DNA of 64,000 bases, from contig JAIXQP010000016.1 of assembly GCA_027485675.1 (NCBI GenBank), forward strand, positions 24,608 to 88,607. The letters are read 5' to 3'. Made by a program: the position numbers and the translations under genes. Below are positions 1 to 9,183 of this stretch, piece by piece. Source of the stretch: Terriglobales bacterium (GTDB lineage: Bacteria; Acidobacteriota; Terriglobia; Bryobacterales; Bryobacteraceae). Each line of letters starts with the position of its first letter. Position 1 is the first letter of the stretch. A model generated the notes under the pieces. It searched no databases. It was not told the origin of the DNA and worked only from the letters and a program-made list of their open reading frames with translations.

Positions 1-4
1 GCAG

Positions 5-361
5 GTGGCGACGCATATTGATGGCCTGGTGCAGAGCCGGCGCGACATGGGCGACGCGGAGCTGGGCTATAAGCTCGTGGATGACCGGCATGACCCGGAG
101 GCCGAGATGCTCGGCAAGCAGCGGTTCCGGATCATGGAGCAGATTCTGCGGGCGATTTCGCGGCGGGACCGGGAGATTCTGACACGGTTCTATCTGCATG
201 AGCAGACGCAGGAGCAGATCTGCAGCGAGATGGGGCTGACCGAAACGCAGTTCCGGCTGCTGAAATCGCGCGCCAAGGCCCGTTTCGGCGAGCTGGGACG
301 GCGGAAGCTGGGCAATAAACCGCTCGATACCAAGAGCTTCCGGCAGGCCGGCGGCGCCTAG
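5..361 (+). CDS. RNA polymerase sigma-70 family (ECF-like) factor, region 4 part, probably truncated by the window edge
   Basis: Translation with DPEAEMLGKQRFRIMEQILRAISRRDREILTRFYLHEQTQEQICSEMGLTETQFRLLKSRAKARF resembles sigma region 4 helix-turn-helix; 5' end at window start. Confidence 0.7.
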   Translation: MATHIDGLVQSRRDMGDAELGYKLVDDRHDPEAEMLGKQRFRIMEQILRAISRRDREILTRFYLHEQTQEQICSEMGLTETQFRLLKSRAKARFGELGRRKLGNKPLDTKSFRQAGGA

Positions 362-440
362 AAAAAACATCGAACCGGCCGCTTGACTGCGGCCAAAGGG
401 AAGCGGACAATAGCCTTTGTAGCGAACAAAAGGCGAAACC

Positions 441-1079
441 GTGGCCCTTCCTGTATTGTCCTTGGCGGAACTGATCCGGCGGAAACCGCCGGCGACGGAG
501 CTTTGCGCCTACACGCCGGCCGGGTTGTCGGGGCTGCTGCCGGGGTTGGCGCCGGGGACGATTACCGAGATTACCGGGGGGCGCTCTTCGGGGCGGACGG
601 CGCTTGTGCAGGCGGCGCTGGCGGCGGCGACGCAGCAGGGGGAGCTGTGCGCGCTGGTCGACGGCGGGAGCACGTTTTGCCCGGCGTCGGGGCAGGCGGC
701 GGGCATGGTGCTGGACCGGCTGCTGTGGGTGCAGTGCGGGCGGCATTTGCAGAACGCGTTGCAGGCGGCGGATATGATTCTGCATGGGGGCGGGTTCCGG
801 GTGACGGTGCTGGACCTGTGCGAGTTTCGGGCCGAGGAGTTGCAGCGGGTGCCGCTATCGTGGTGGCACCGGTTCCGGCTGGCGGTGGAGAACACGCCGG
901 GGATGCTGCTGATTACGGCGGGGCAGCCGGTGGCGCGGCAATCGGCGACGACGCAGATTCAGTTGGCGCCGCGGACGGCGAAATGGAGCGGGAACCTGCT
1001 GCGGGGTTTGGATTTAGAGGCGAGTCTGCGCAAGCCGATGCGGGCGGAGACGGCGCGGCTGCGGGCCGAGGCGGGATGA
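441..1079 (+). CDS. ImuA-like RecA-related protein
   Basis: LPGLAPGTITEITGGRSSGRTALVQAALAAATQQGELCALVDGG resembles the RecA/ImuA Walker A region; immediately upstream of an ImuB-like gene. Confidence 0.7.
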   Translation: MALPVLSLAELIRRKPPATELCAYTPAGLSGLLPGLAPGTITEITGGRSSGRTALVQAALAAATQQGELCALVDGGSTFCPASGQAAGMVLDRLLWVQCGRHLQNALQAADMILHGGGFRVTVLDLCEFRAEELQRVPLSWWHRFRLAVENTPGMLLITAGQPVARQSATTQIQLAPRTAKWSGNLLRGLDLEASLRKPMRAETARLRAEAG

Positions 1080-1082
1080 GCC

Positions 1083-2351
1083 ATGTTTGCCTGCATCCAC
1101 TGTCAGAGCGGCTTAGCCGAGCATTTGCCGGTATTGGCGGCGCAGTTCGCCAACGGCTATGAACAGCTCGACGAAGAGACGATTGTCTTTTCGGTGGCGG
1201 GCTTAGGGCGGCTGTTCGGCCCGGCGCCGCAGTTGGCGGCCGAGATTGCGCGGCAGGGGCAGACGCTGGGCCTGGCGGGGAACATCGCCATGGCGCGGCA
1301 TCCGGATACGGCGGCGCTGGCGGCGCGGCACTGCGCGGGGGTGACGATTCTGCCGCCGGGGCAGGAGGGGGAGATCCTGGGTCCGCTGCCGGTGGGGGTG
1401 TTGCCGGCGAGCCCGGCCACGCTCGAGACGCTGGCGCGATGGGGGGTCGAAACGATTGCCGACTTCCTGGCGCTGCCGCCGCTGGGGGTGTTGGAACGGT
1501 TGGGCGAAGAGGGCGGGCGGCTGCAGGCGTTGGCCGAGGGGCGGGGGCAGCGGGCGCTGCAGGTGGCGCGGGCGGCCGCGGAGTTTACGGCGGTGCGGGA
1601 GTTGGAGGCGCCGGTGAGTAATCTGGAGCCGCTGCTGTTTGTGGTTTCGAGCTTGCTGCATGACTTGGTGAAGCGGGTGGTGGCGACGGGGAACGCGGTG
1701 CAGGAGTTGAGTTTGCAGTTGGAGATGGAGCGGTGGGAGGTGAGCGAGCGGACGCTGGGCTTCCCTGCCCCGGTGCAGGATCCGCGGACGATGTTGAAGC
1801 AGGTGCAGTTGGCGCTGGAGGCGGACCGGCCGCGGGGGCCGGTGGTGGGGGTACGGCTGGAGCTGCGGCCGGCGCCGCCGCGGGCGGTGCAGCAGGGGAT
1901 GTTTTCGCCGAACGCGCCGGAGCCGGAGCGGCTGCAGACGTTGCTGGGGCGGCTGGCGGCGTTGACGGGGCAAGGGACGGTGGGGTCGCCGGAGCTGTTG
2001 AATACGTACCGGCCGGACGCGTGGCGGCTGCGGCAGCGGAACCTGTTTGCGGCGGGGACGGCGGTGGCCACGGCGGCGGCGCCGGCGTTGCAGTTGGCGC
2101 TGCGGCTGTTCCGGCCGGCGTTGCCGGCGCGGGTGCGTTTGGTGGAGGGGCGGCCGGTGGAGCTGCGGGCGCCGGGCGTGGAGGGGACGGTGGCGGCGGC
2201 GGCGGGGCCGTGGCGGACGACGGGCGAATGGTGGGCGGAGACGGCGTGGGCGCGGGATGAGTGGGACGTGGCGGTGGTGGGGTCGGGGCTGTACCGGGTG
2301 TACCGGCAGCATTTGGGGGATGTTTGGTTCGTGGACGGGATTTATGACTGA
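1083..2351 (+). CDS. ImuB-like Y-family DNA polymerase-related protein (probably catalytically inactive, short N-terminus)
   Basis: VFSVAGLGRLFG, LARWGVETIADFLALPPLGVLERLGEEGGRLQALAEG (HhH) and little-finger-like region; 3 bp after the imuA-like gene. Confidence 0.75.
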   Translation: MFACIHCQSGLAEHLPVLAAQFANGYEQLDEETIVFSVAGLGRLFGPAPQLAAEIARQGQTLGLAGNIAMARHPDTAALAARHCAGVTILPPGQEGEILGPLPVGVLPASPATLETLARWGVETIADFLALPPLGVLERLGEEGGRLQALAEGRGQRALQVARAAAEFTAVRELEAPVSNLEPLLFVVSSLLHDLVKRVVATGNAVQELSLQLEMERWEVSERTLGFPAPVQDPRTMLKQVQLALEADRPRGPVVGVRLELRPAPPRAVQQGMFSPNAPEPERLQTLLGRLAALTGQGTVGSPELLNTYRPDAWRLRQRNLFAAGTAVATAAAPALQLALRLFRPALPARVRLVEGRPVELRAPGVEGTVAAAAGPWRTTGEWWAETAWARDEWDVAVVGSGLYRVYRQHLGDVWFVDGIYD

Positions 2352-2400
2352 GGGGGAGGATACGTTCTGGGAGTTACTCTCACATGTATAGTGAGGATCT

Positions 2401-4212
2401 ATGCAAGCTCCCAGAAAACGCTCCACTCGTTTCTTTCCATTCCTTCGCCTGCAACTAACGGCCGCTGTTCTACTGGCGGCGTCGACCGTGCAGCTCTCCG
2501 CGCAAATGACGCCGGAGCAACGACTATTTGACTTCCAGGCGGTGGCCTCGCTGTATGCGAAGCGATACGGACCGGCCAACTGGAAGCTACAGTCGATCGG
2601 CGTCAACATCTTCGAGTTGAAGCCCTGGGCCGATCGCGTCCGGGCGGCACGAAGCGACATCGAGTACTTCGAGATCATGTCGCGGTTCGTCGCCAGCTTT
2701 CGCGATGGGCACACCGGATACTCCATACCCTCGCGTTTTCTGGCCGACCTGGGCATTTACGTCGATATCTACGACGGTAAGGTGCTGATCGAGCAGATCG
2801 TGCGCAGCCGCCTTCCCCAATCCACCTACCCGTTTGCGGTCGGCGACGAACTGGTCTCGCTGGACGGAAAGCCGGTGGAGGAGCTGATTACGGAACTCGC
2901 CGCCCAACAGAGTTACTCCAATCCGCGGACCACGCGCCGCGCCGCGGCCGACGCCATTACCTTTCGACGGCAGTCGGAGTATCCGCGGGCGATCGAACTC
3001 CCGGCCGAATCAACGATCGTCGTCCGGCGAGCCTCTGGCGATTTAGAGACTTACACGGTGCCGTGGACGAAGATCGGGGAGCCGCTGACCAGCGTCGGGC
3101 CAATTCCAACGCCCGTATTCACCGCCAAGGCAGGGAACAAGGCCATCGTTTCCGATCCGCTGCAGTTGTTGAATGACTTGCGCAACTGGTCCGTCCCGGC
3201 CGACCGCTACCTGGGACGCAAGCGCGTCATCGAGACGGAGGACGGCGAGCCGGTGGAGCGCAGCTACGTCACGGGCTGGGGCGTGCGCAACCCGTACTTC
3301 AATCTTCCCCCAGGGTTTCAACTTCGCCTCGGGCGCCTGGCGGCCGACCCCTTCTATAGCGGCGTCTACCAGTCGGGCGAAAACCGCATTGGTTACCTGC
3401 GCATTCCTAGTTTCGGTCCCGCCCTGCCCACGCAGACCGTCCTCGGCATACTGGACGCGGAGATCGCCTTCTTCCGCGCCAATACGGACGGGCTGATTGT
3501 GGATGTCTCCCGGAACACCGGGGGCGGCTGCATCGGGCTCGACTATGCGGCGCGGCTGATTCCCAATCGCTTCTGGTTCTTCGGCGAACACCTGCGGCCC
3601 ACGCAAAGCCTGATCTTATCGTTCGAGATTTCCTTAGCCAATGCCCGCGCCATCAACGCCGACAGTTGGGTGATCGCCACGTATCAAGCGATATTGACGG
3701 AACTGCAGGCATCCCAGCGGGAGAACCGGGCGATGACCGGCCCCCTTCCCGCTTGTCCCTCCGCGGCGGTTCCCTCCTTCCTTCGCCCGCCCACTTTCGA
3801 AAACGAACCACTCACGGCGCCGAATGGGCAAGTGTTGGCTTACGAGAAGCCGATCGTCTTCCTGGTTGACGAGTTTAGCGTCTCCTTTGGCGATATCTTC
3901 CCGGCGATGATGCAGGACAACAATCGCGGCCCGATCGTCGGCATGCGCACCGCCGGATGGGGTGGGTCGATCTCGGCGTGGCCGGCCGGCTTCTTTGCCG
4001 AAGCCACCGCGACCAACACGAACTCGCTCGTCGTGCGCCGGCAGAACATCGTCTCGCCGGACATGCCAACCGCTCCGTTTATCGAAAACATCGGGGTGAT
4101 CCCCGATATCGAACTCGACTTTATGACCAGGGAGAATTTGCTCACCCGCGGCGGGCCGTTTGTGGCCGCACTCACCCGGATCATGAACGAGGAGATTGCG
4201 AAACGGAAATAA
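2401..4212 (+). CDS. S41 family peptidase (C-terminal processing protease-like, PDZ-containing), secreted
   Basis: Hydrophobic N-terminus; PDZ-like VGDELVSLDGKPVEEL; GLIVDVSRNTGGG and VFLVDEFSVSFGDIF tail-protease-like motifs. Confidence 0.75.
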   Translation: MQAPRKRSTRFFPFLRLQLTAAVLLAASTVQLSAQMTPEQRLFDFQAVASLYAKRYGPANWKLQSIGVNIFELKPWADRVRAARSDIEYFEIMSRFVASFRDGHTGYSIPSRFLADLGIYVDIYDGKVLIEQIVRSRLPQSTYPFAVGDELVSLDGKPVEELITELAAQQSYSNPRTTRRAAADAITFRRQSEYPRAIELPAESTIVVRRASGDLETYTVPWTKIGEPLTSVGPIPTPVFTAKAGNKAIVSDPLQLLNDLRNWSVPADRYLGRKRVIETEDGEPVERSYVTGWGVRNPYFNLPPGFQLRLGRLAADPFYSGVYQSGENRIGYLRIPSFGPALPTQTVLGILDAEIAFFRANTDGLIVDVSRNTGGGCIGLDYAARLIPNRFWFFGEHLRPTQSLILSFEISLANARAINADSWVIATYQAILTELQASQRENRAMTGPLPACPSAAVPSFLRPPTFENEPLTAPNGQVLAYEKPIVFLVDEFSVSFGDIFPAMMQDNNRGPIVGMRTAGWGGSISAWPAGFFAEATATNTNSLVVRRQNIVSPDMPTAPFIENIGVIPDIELDFMTRENLLTRGGPFVAALTRIMNEEIAKRK

Positions 4213-4272
4213 CCCGCCGCGCCGGGGGCAGAAGGGATGAGGAGTCCCGGCTGTCCCCGGCGCGGGGTGCGG

Positions 4273-4749
4273 CTAGGCGCCGAAGCGGGCGATTTCGCCG
4301 AGCGTGGCCGAGGTCGCGCGGGCGTAGGCTTCGGGGTGGAGCAGGATCTGCGTGCCGCGGACGCCAGCCGAGATCGAGATGACGTCCCAGAGCTGGGCGG
4401 TCTCGTCGAGATAGACCGGGAAATCCTTCCTGGGCCCGAGGGCGGTGACGCCGCCGCGGATGTAGCCCGTGAGCGGCTGCACCTCCTTGAGCGGGACGAG
4501 TTCGACCTTGCGGTCGCCACTGAGCTTGGCGAGCGACTTCAGATCGAGCTCCATGTTGCCGGGGATGACGGCGAAGCAGAGGCCTTCGCGGTCACCGCGG
4601 ACGAGGAGGGTTTTGAAGACCTGCTCGGGCGGGAGACCGACTTTGGCGGCGACGGTGATGGCGTCGAGGTGATCTTCGTCGACCTCGTAGGTGCGCAGCT
4701 CGTGGGCAATCCCCATGGTTTCGAGCAGGCGGACGGCGTTCGTTTTCAT
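4273..4749 (-). CDS. ybaK: YbaK/EbsC family aminoacyl-tRNA deacylase
   Basis: TLLVRGDREGLCFAVIPGNMELDLKSLAKLSG ... GYIRGGVTALGPRKDFPVYLDE is typical of YbaK. Confidence 0.85.
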   Translation of the reverse strand: MKTNAVRLLETMGIAHELRTYEVDEDHLDAITVAAKVGLPPEQVFKTLLVRGDREGLCFAVIPGNMELDLKSLAKLSGDRKVELVPLKEVQPLTGYIRGGVTALGPRKDFPVYLDETAQLWDVISISAGVRGTQILLHPEAYARATSATLGEIARFGA

Positions 4750-4775
4750 GACGGCTATGCCTTATTCTAAAGGCC

Positions 4776-5378
4776 ATGCGGTGGTTCCTATTTCTCGTTG
4801 CGGCCGTGATGGGCGCGCAGTCTCCCGATGCCTGGCAGAAGAAGGGGGAGGACGCATTTCGCGCCGGTAAGTTCGCCGAAAGCGTGGCAGCTTTCGATGA
4901 GGTGCTGAAGCAGGTGCCGGGCTATTCGGCGCAACACTGGCAGCGGGGGATTTCGCTCTATTACGCCGGGCGGTTTGAAGATTGCCGGAAGCAGTTTACC
5001 CTGCACCGGACGGTGAACCCGGAGGACGTGGAGAACGCCGTGTTCCATATGCTGTGCGCGGCGCGGATTGACGGGCTGGCGAAGGCGCGGGCGAACCTGA
5101 TTCCAATTACGTCGGATACGCGGCCGGGGATGATGCAGGTGCATGCGCTGTTCGCGGGCACGGGGACGACGGCGCAGGTGATGAACGCGGCCAAGAACGG
5201 GGGGCCGACGGGGATGTTCTACGCGTTCCTCTACCTCGGCTACTACGAAGAGACGGCGGGGCGGCGGGAGGCATCGAAGCAGTACTTCCGCGAGGCGAAC
5301 CGGTTGGCCGGGGCGGACTATATGGGCGATACGGCGCGGGTGCACTGGAAGGCGCTGCAGGAGGGGAAGCTCCCATAA
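4776..5378 (+). CDS. Tetratricopeptide-repeat protein, secreted
   Basis: Signal-like N-terminus; DAFRAGKFAESVAAFDEVLKQVPGYSAQHWQRGISLYYAGRFEDCRKQF TPR pattern. Confidence 0.65.
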   Translation: MRWFLFLVAAVMGAQSPDAWQKKGEDAFRAGKFAESVAAFDEVLKQVPGYSAQHWQRGISLYYAGRFEDCRKQFTLHRTVNPEDVENAVFHMLCAARIDGLAKARANLIPITSDTRPGMMQVHALFAGTGTTAQVMNAAKNGGPTGMFYAFLYLGYYEETAGRREASKQYFREANRLAGADYMGDTARVHWKALQEGKLP

Positions 5379-5956
5379 TGGCGAAGAGTCCGAAAGAGAT
5401 GATGGCCGCGATGCTCGGCAACCTGGAGGCGAGGACCGGGAAGCCGCTGGCCGAATGGATGGCGATTGTGGAGGCCGAAGGGCCGGCGGCGCGGGCCGAG
5501 CGGCAGAAGTGGCTGAAACAAGCCTATGGCTTGGGGCAGAACACGGCGATGGTGATTCTGGGGAAGATGGACGGGTCGGCGGACGCGTATGAGGACGCGA
5601 CGGGGCTCGTGGACGGGCAGTACGCCGGGCCGAAGGCGGCGCTGCGGCCGCTGTACGAGACGCTGGCCGCGATGGGGCAGGCGCTGGGCGCGGATGTGAC
5701 GCTGAAGCCGTGCCGGACGTACGTATCGCTCGTGCGGCGGAGCCAGTTTGCCGTGATCCAGGCGACGACGCGGACGCGGATCGACCTGGGGCTGAACCTG
5801 CGCGGCATCGAATGCGGCCTGACGCCGGCGAAGAACCTGGGCGGCGGGGATGCGATTACGCACCGGATTCCCATTGCCGCGGCGGCCGACGTGACGCCGG
5901 CCGTGCGGGAGTGGTTCGCCAAGGCCTACGCCCTTAACGCAAAAAGCGGCGGATGA
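5378..5956 (+). CDS. DUF4287/DUF5655-like domain protein
   Basis: MMAAMLGNLEARTGKPLAEWMAIVE...KWLKQAYGLGQNTA is the DUF4287-type N-terminus; overlaps the upstream stop by 1 nt. Confidence 0.6.
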   Translation: MAKSPKEMMAAMLGNLEARTGKPLAEWMAIVEAEGPAARAERQKWLKQAYGLGQNTAMVILGKMDGSADAYEDATGLVDGQYAGPKAALRPLYETLAAMGQALGADVTLKPCRTYVSLVRRSQFAVIQATTRTRIDLGLNLRGIECGLTPAKNLGGGDAITHRIPIAAAADVTPAVREWFAKAYALNAKSGG

Positions 5957-7520
5957 CGTTCGAGGTGATGCGGGAGACGTCGGCGTCCGGGAAGAGCGCC
6001 GAGACCCAGGTGATGGAACCGACCGAGAAGACGGCGCCGCCGGAGGGCGTATCGAACGTCACGATTTCGGCTCCGCCGTCGTCGACGTTGGTGCCCTTGG
6101 CGAGGAGGACGGTGTTGGCCGGTGACGACGCGCTGCGCTTGTCCGTCTCGTGGCCGGAGGCGCCGCCGGGGACGCGTTCATGGAGCGTCTTGTGGCCGAA
6201 CTCGTCGCCGTTCTTCAGGCCGGTGCCGGCGAAGATCCAGTGGTCGGCGTCGATGACGCGGTAGGGCGCCGAGGTCATGATGCCGGTTTCGGTGCAGACG
6301 ACGCCGAGGAGGTTCGCTTCCGATTCGAGCGTGCGGGCCATGCGGCTTTCAAAGCGGCCGCACATCTCGCCGTGTTCGCTGTAGAGATGCGAGAGGCAGC
6401 GCATGGTGCCGTCTTGGGCCAGGGTGACCTCGCAGTTCAGTCCGTTGCCGGCGAGATAGAGGAACTTGCCGCCGCGTTCAAAGACCCAGCTTTTTACGCG
6501 GAGATACATCTCTCGCGTCCAGTATTCGGGATGAACTGCGACGATTAACATCTCGTAGGCGTCGAGATCGAGGGTGCCGTCGTGGAGTTGGGCTTCGGCG
6601 TAGAGGTCGTAGTCGAAGCCTTCGCGTTCGAGCCAGCCGTATAAGCGCCATTCGCCGGGGAGTTGGCCGCATTGGACACGGCCGGGAATGGGATCGGTAA
6701 TCTCGCCGTCGACGAGTAAGTGGTTGTTGGGTTCGGGGCGGTCGAAGGCGAGAGGGAGATACTCTTCATCGGCGGGGCGCCAGCTACCGAAGGAGAGGCC
6801 GTCGGTGTAGCGGCTGAGATCCTGCCGGGAGTTGACGATGGGGGTGGCGGGGAGGCCGGTGGGATTGACGTAGTTACTGCGGCCGCCGTAGTTGTTATAA
6901 GCGTTCCAGTTATTGGTGGCGGCGAGGACGGCGATCTTCGCGGTGGGCCGGGCCGGGGAGACGATCCACGGGAAGCTGAAGGAGCGGCCGGAGGGGGTGC
7001 GGGCCCAGAGGTAGTAGAGGCCAGAGCGTTCGGGGCCTTCGACGATGGGCGGCGAGGGGTAGCCGTCGTTGTTCCAGTGGACGCCGGTTTGGGTGAAGTC
7101 GCCGTCGGGGAGGACCTGGCGGTTGGCTTGGGGGCCATGCTCATCGACCCAGCCGATCATGCGGACATACTCTTTCTTGAGGCCGTAGCGCCAGAGGGTC
7201 AGTTGATACTGTTCGTTCGAATGGACGCGGTATTCGCTTTTGCCGCCGGCGGCGACCCACTTAGGCCACATATAGCCGATGAGGCCATCCGAGAGCAGGC
7301 GGAACTGCGGCTGGGTGGTGAGATCGACGGTGACGGTTTTCGAGCCGAAGCCATCCTTGGCGAGACTTACTTTGTAAGTGCCGGGCGGGAGGTCGCCGTA
7401 GAAGGCGCCGCGGGCGGAGGAGTGGAGGACCGTAACTTCGCCGGAGACCGATTCGAAATCGGCGATGACGCCGGGAAGGGCGAGGTACATCTCGTCGCTG
7501 ACGTAGGCTAGAACACGCAT
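5934..7520 (-). CDS. N,N-dimethylformamidase beta subunit-like protein
   Basis: SFPWIVSPARPTAKIAVLAATNNWNAYNNYGGRSNYVN and LIVAVHPEYWTREMYLRVKSWVFERGGKFLYLAGNGLN match the DMFase large-subunit C-terminal family; start trimmed from 7541 to MRVLAYV. Confidence 0.8.
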   Translation of the reverse strand: MRVLAYVSDEMYLALPGVIADFESVSGEVTVLHSSARGAFYGDLPPGTYKVSLAKDGFGSKTVTVDLTTQPQFRLLSDGLIGYMWPKWVAAGGKSEYRVHSNEQYQLTLWRYGLKKEYVRMIGWVDEHGPQANRQVLPDGDFTQTGVHWNNDGYPSPPIVEGPERSGLYYLWARTPSGRSFSFPWIVSPARPTAKIAVLAATNNWNAYNNYGGRSNYVNPTGLPATPIVNSRQDLSRYTDGLSFGSWRPADEEYLPLAFDRPEPNNHLLVDGEITDPIPGRVQCGQLPGEWRLYGWLEREGFDYDLYAEAQLHDGTLDLDAYEMLIVAVHPEYWTREMYLRVKSWVFERGGKFLYLAGNGLNCEVTLAQDGTMRCLSHLYSEHGEMCGRFESRMARTLESEANLLGVVCTETGIMTSAPYRVIDADHWIFAGTGLKNGDEFGHKTLHERVPGGASGHETDKRSASSPANTVLLAKGTNVDDGGAEIVTFDTPSGGAVFSVGSITWVSALFPDADVSRITSNVIRRFLR

Positions 7521-7539
7521 GTTCCTCGAATTGTATAGC

Positions 7540-8229
7540 ATGGGCGGAATGCGACTTTTTGCGGAAATGAACCGGGAGCAGCTGCGCGCGGCGGCTCCGG
7601 AGAGCTTGGCGATTCTGCCGATTGGGGCGACGGAGCAGCATGGCCCGCATCTGGCGACGGGGATGGACTTTCTGACCGTCGAGCGGATTACGCGGGCGGC
7701 AGCGGAGCGGAGCGGCGTCGAAGCGATTGTGACGCCGACGCTGCCGTTTGGCTCCTCGCACCATCATCTGGTTTTCGGCGCGACGCTTTCGCTGGGGACG
7801 GAGACGTATCTGGCGGTGTTGAAGGACCTGCTGAACTGTCTGGTGGATGACGGGTTCCGGCAGATCTTCGTCGTGAACGGTCACGGGGGCAATCAGGACC
7901 TGATGCGGCTGGCGGTGCGGGACGTGCGGCGGGAGCGGAACGTGTTGCTGGGTTGCGCGGCGTATTGGGGGCCGCGGGGGCCGGGCCATGCGGGCGAGTG
8001 GGAGACGTCGCTGATGATGGCGGCGCGGCCGGAGTTGATCAACTTGTCGGCCGATTTCTGGAACCCGGAGCGGGAGCCGGACTGCCGGCAGGACCGTCCG
8101 GACTTCTGGAAGGCGATTGATGGGTATACGGACGATCCGCGGGCGGCGAGCGTGGAGCGGGGCGAGGCGCTGACGGAGGAGATCGTCACCGAGTTGGCTG
8201 GAATCTTCCGCGATTTCGTGATGAAGTAG
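7540..8229 (+). CDS. Creatininase family amidohydrolase
   Basis: LPIGATEQHGPHLATGMD, FVVNGHGGN and HAGEWETSLMM are creatininase hallmarks; start could also be 7519 or 7549. Confidence 0.85.
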   Translation: MGGMRLFAEMNREQLRAAAPESLAILPIGATEQHGPHLATGMDFLTVERITRAAAERSGVEAIVTPTLPFGSSHHHLVFGATLSLGTETYLAVLKDLLNCLVDDGFRQIFVVNGHGGNQDLMRLAVRDVRRERNVLLGCAAYWGPRGPGHAGEWETSLMMAARPELINLSADFWNPEREPDCRQDRPDFWKAIDGYTDDPRAASVERGEALTEEIVTELAGIFRDFVMK

Positions 8230-8236
8230 GGGGCCT

Positions 8237-9106
8237 ATGACTCGCCGTGAACTCCTTGCGCTAGCGGCGGCTGCCACTGCTCCGGCTGCCGCTCAGTCGC
8301 CCGTCATCGACACGCACGTGCACCTGTGGGAGCCGGCGAAGTTTCCCTATCATCCGAAGGGGACCTATGCACCGCCGGCCGAGCCGCTCGAGCCGTACGT
8401 CGCCTTCGTGAAGAAGGCCGGGATTGACCATACGGTGATCGTGCATCCGGAGCCTTACCAGGACGACCATTCGTATCTGTGGCACTGCCTGCGGGAGCCG
8501 CGCTTCAAGGGGACGCTGCTGCTGGACCCGATTGACCCGGCGACGCCGGGCAAGATGCGGGAGCTCGTGAAGGCGCATCCGAAGCGGCTGGTGGCGCTGC
8601 GGATTCATGCGATGAATAGCGCGGGGCAGGCGCCGGCGCGGAGCGGGCCGATCAAGAACCGGGACCTGGCGGATCCCGGGGTGGCGGTTTGTTGGAAGAC
8701 GGCGGCGGATTTGGGACTGGCGATCCAGATGCACTTTGTGCCGGACCAGGCGCCGAAGATCAGCGCGCTGTGCGCGAAGTTTCCGGGCCTGACGGTGGTG
8801 CTGGACCACATGGGCCGCTGCGGGACGAAGCAGGGCGGCGTGGAGGCCGTGATGGCGCTGGCCAAGCACCCGCGGACGATCTTCAAGTACTCGGGCTGGA
8901 GCTACTTTGAGACGCCGGCCGGGCCGGTGGTGAAACGGGGCTACGAGGCGTTCGGGCCGGACCGGATTATCTGGGGCGGGCTGGGGATGAACGAGGCCGA
9001 GTACGCGAAGAACAAGGCGCTGTTCGCTGAGCATTGGGCGTTTGCGAGCGCGGCGGAGCAGGCGAAGATCCGGGGCGGGAACGCGGCGCGGGTGTATGGG
9101 TTCTAG
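8237..9106 (+). CDS. Amidohydrolase 2 family (TIM-barrel metal-dependent hydrolase), Tat-like signal
   Basis: MTRRELLALAAAATAPAAAQ leader; VIDTHVHLWEP metal-binding motif; VVLDHMGRCG. Confidence 0.8.
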   Translation: MTRRELLALAAAATAPAAAQSPVIDTHVHLWEPAKFPYHPKGTYAPPAEPLEPYVAFVKKAGIDHTVIVHPEPYQDDHSYLWHCLREPRFKGTLLLDPIDPATPGKMRELVKAHPKRLVALRIHAMNSAGQAPARSGPIKNRDLADPGVAVCWKTAADLGLAIQMHFVPDQAPKISALCAKFPGLTVVLDHMGRCGTKQGGVEAVMALAKHPRTIFKYSGWSYFETPAGPVVKRGYEAFGPDRIIWGGLGMNEAEYAKNKALFAEHWAFASAAEQAKIRGGNAARVYGF

Positions 9107-9183
9107 TGGGTTCTTAGCGTAGGCTTAGCACTCCTTAACTCGGGAATCCGAGTGGGCGCGGGTAGAGTGGGGTTGGAGAGAGT

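Noticed and set aside
1203-2756. 517-aa minus-strand ORF antisense to imuB and the S41 gene
   Set aside because: Arg/Pro/His-rich shadow translation spanning two well-supported plus-strand genes.
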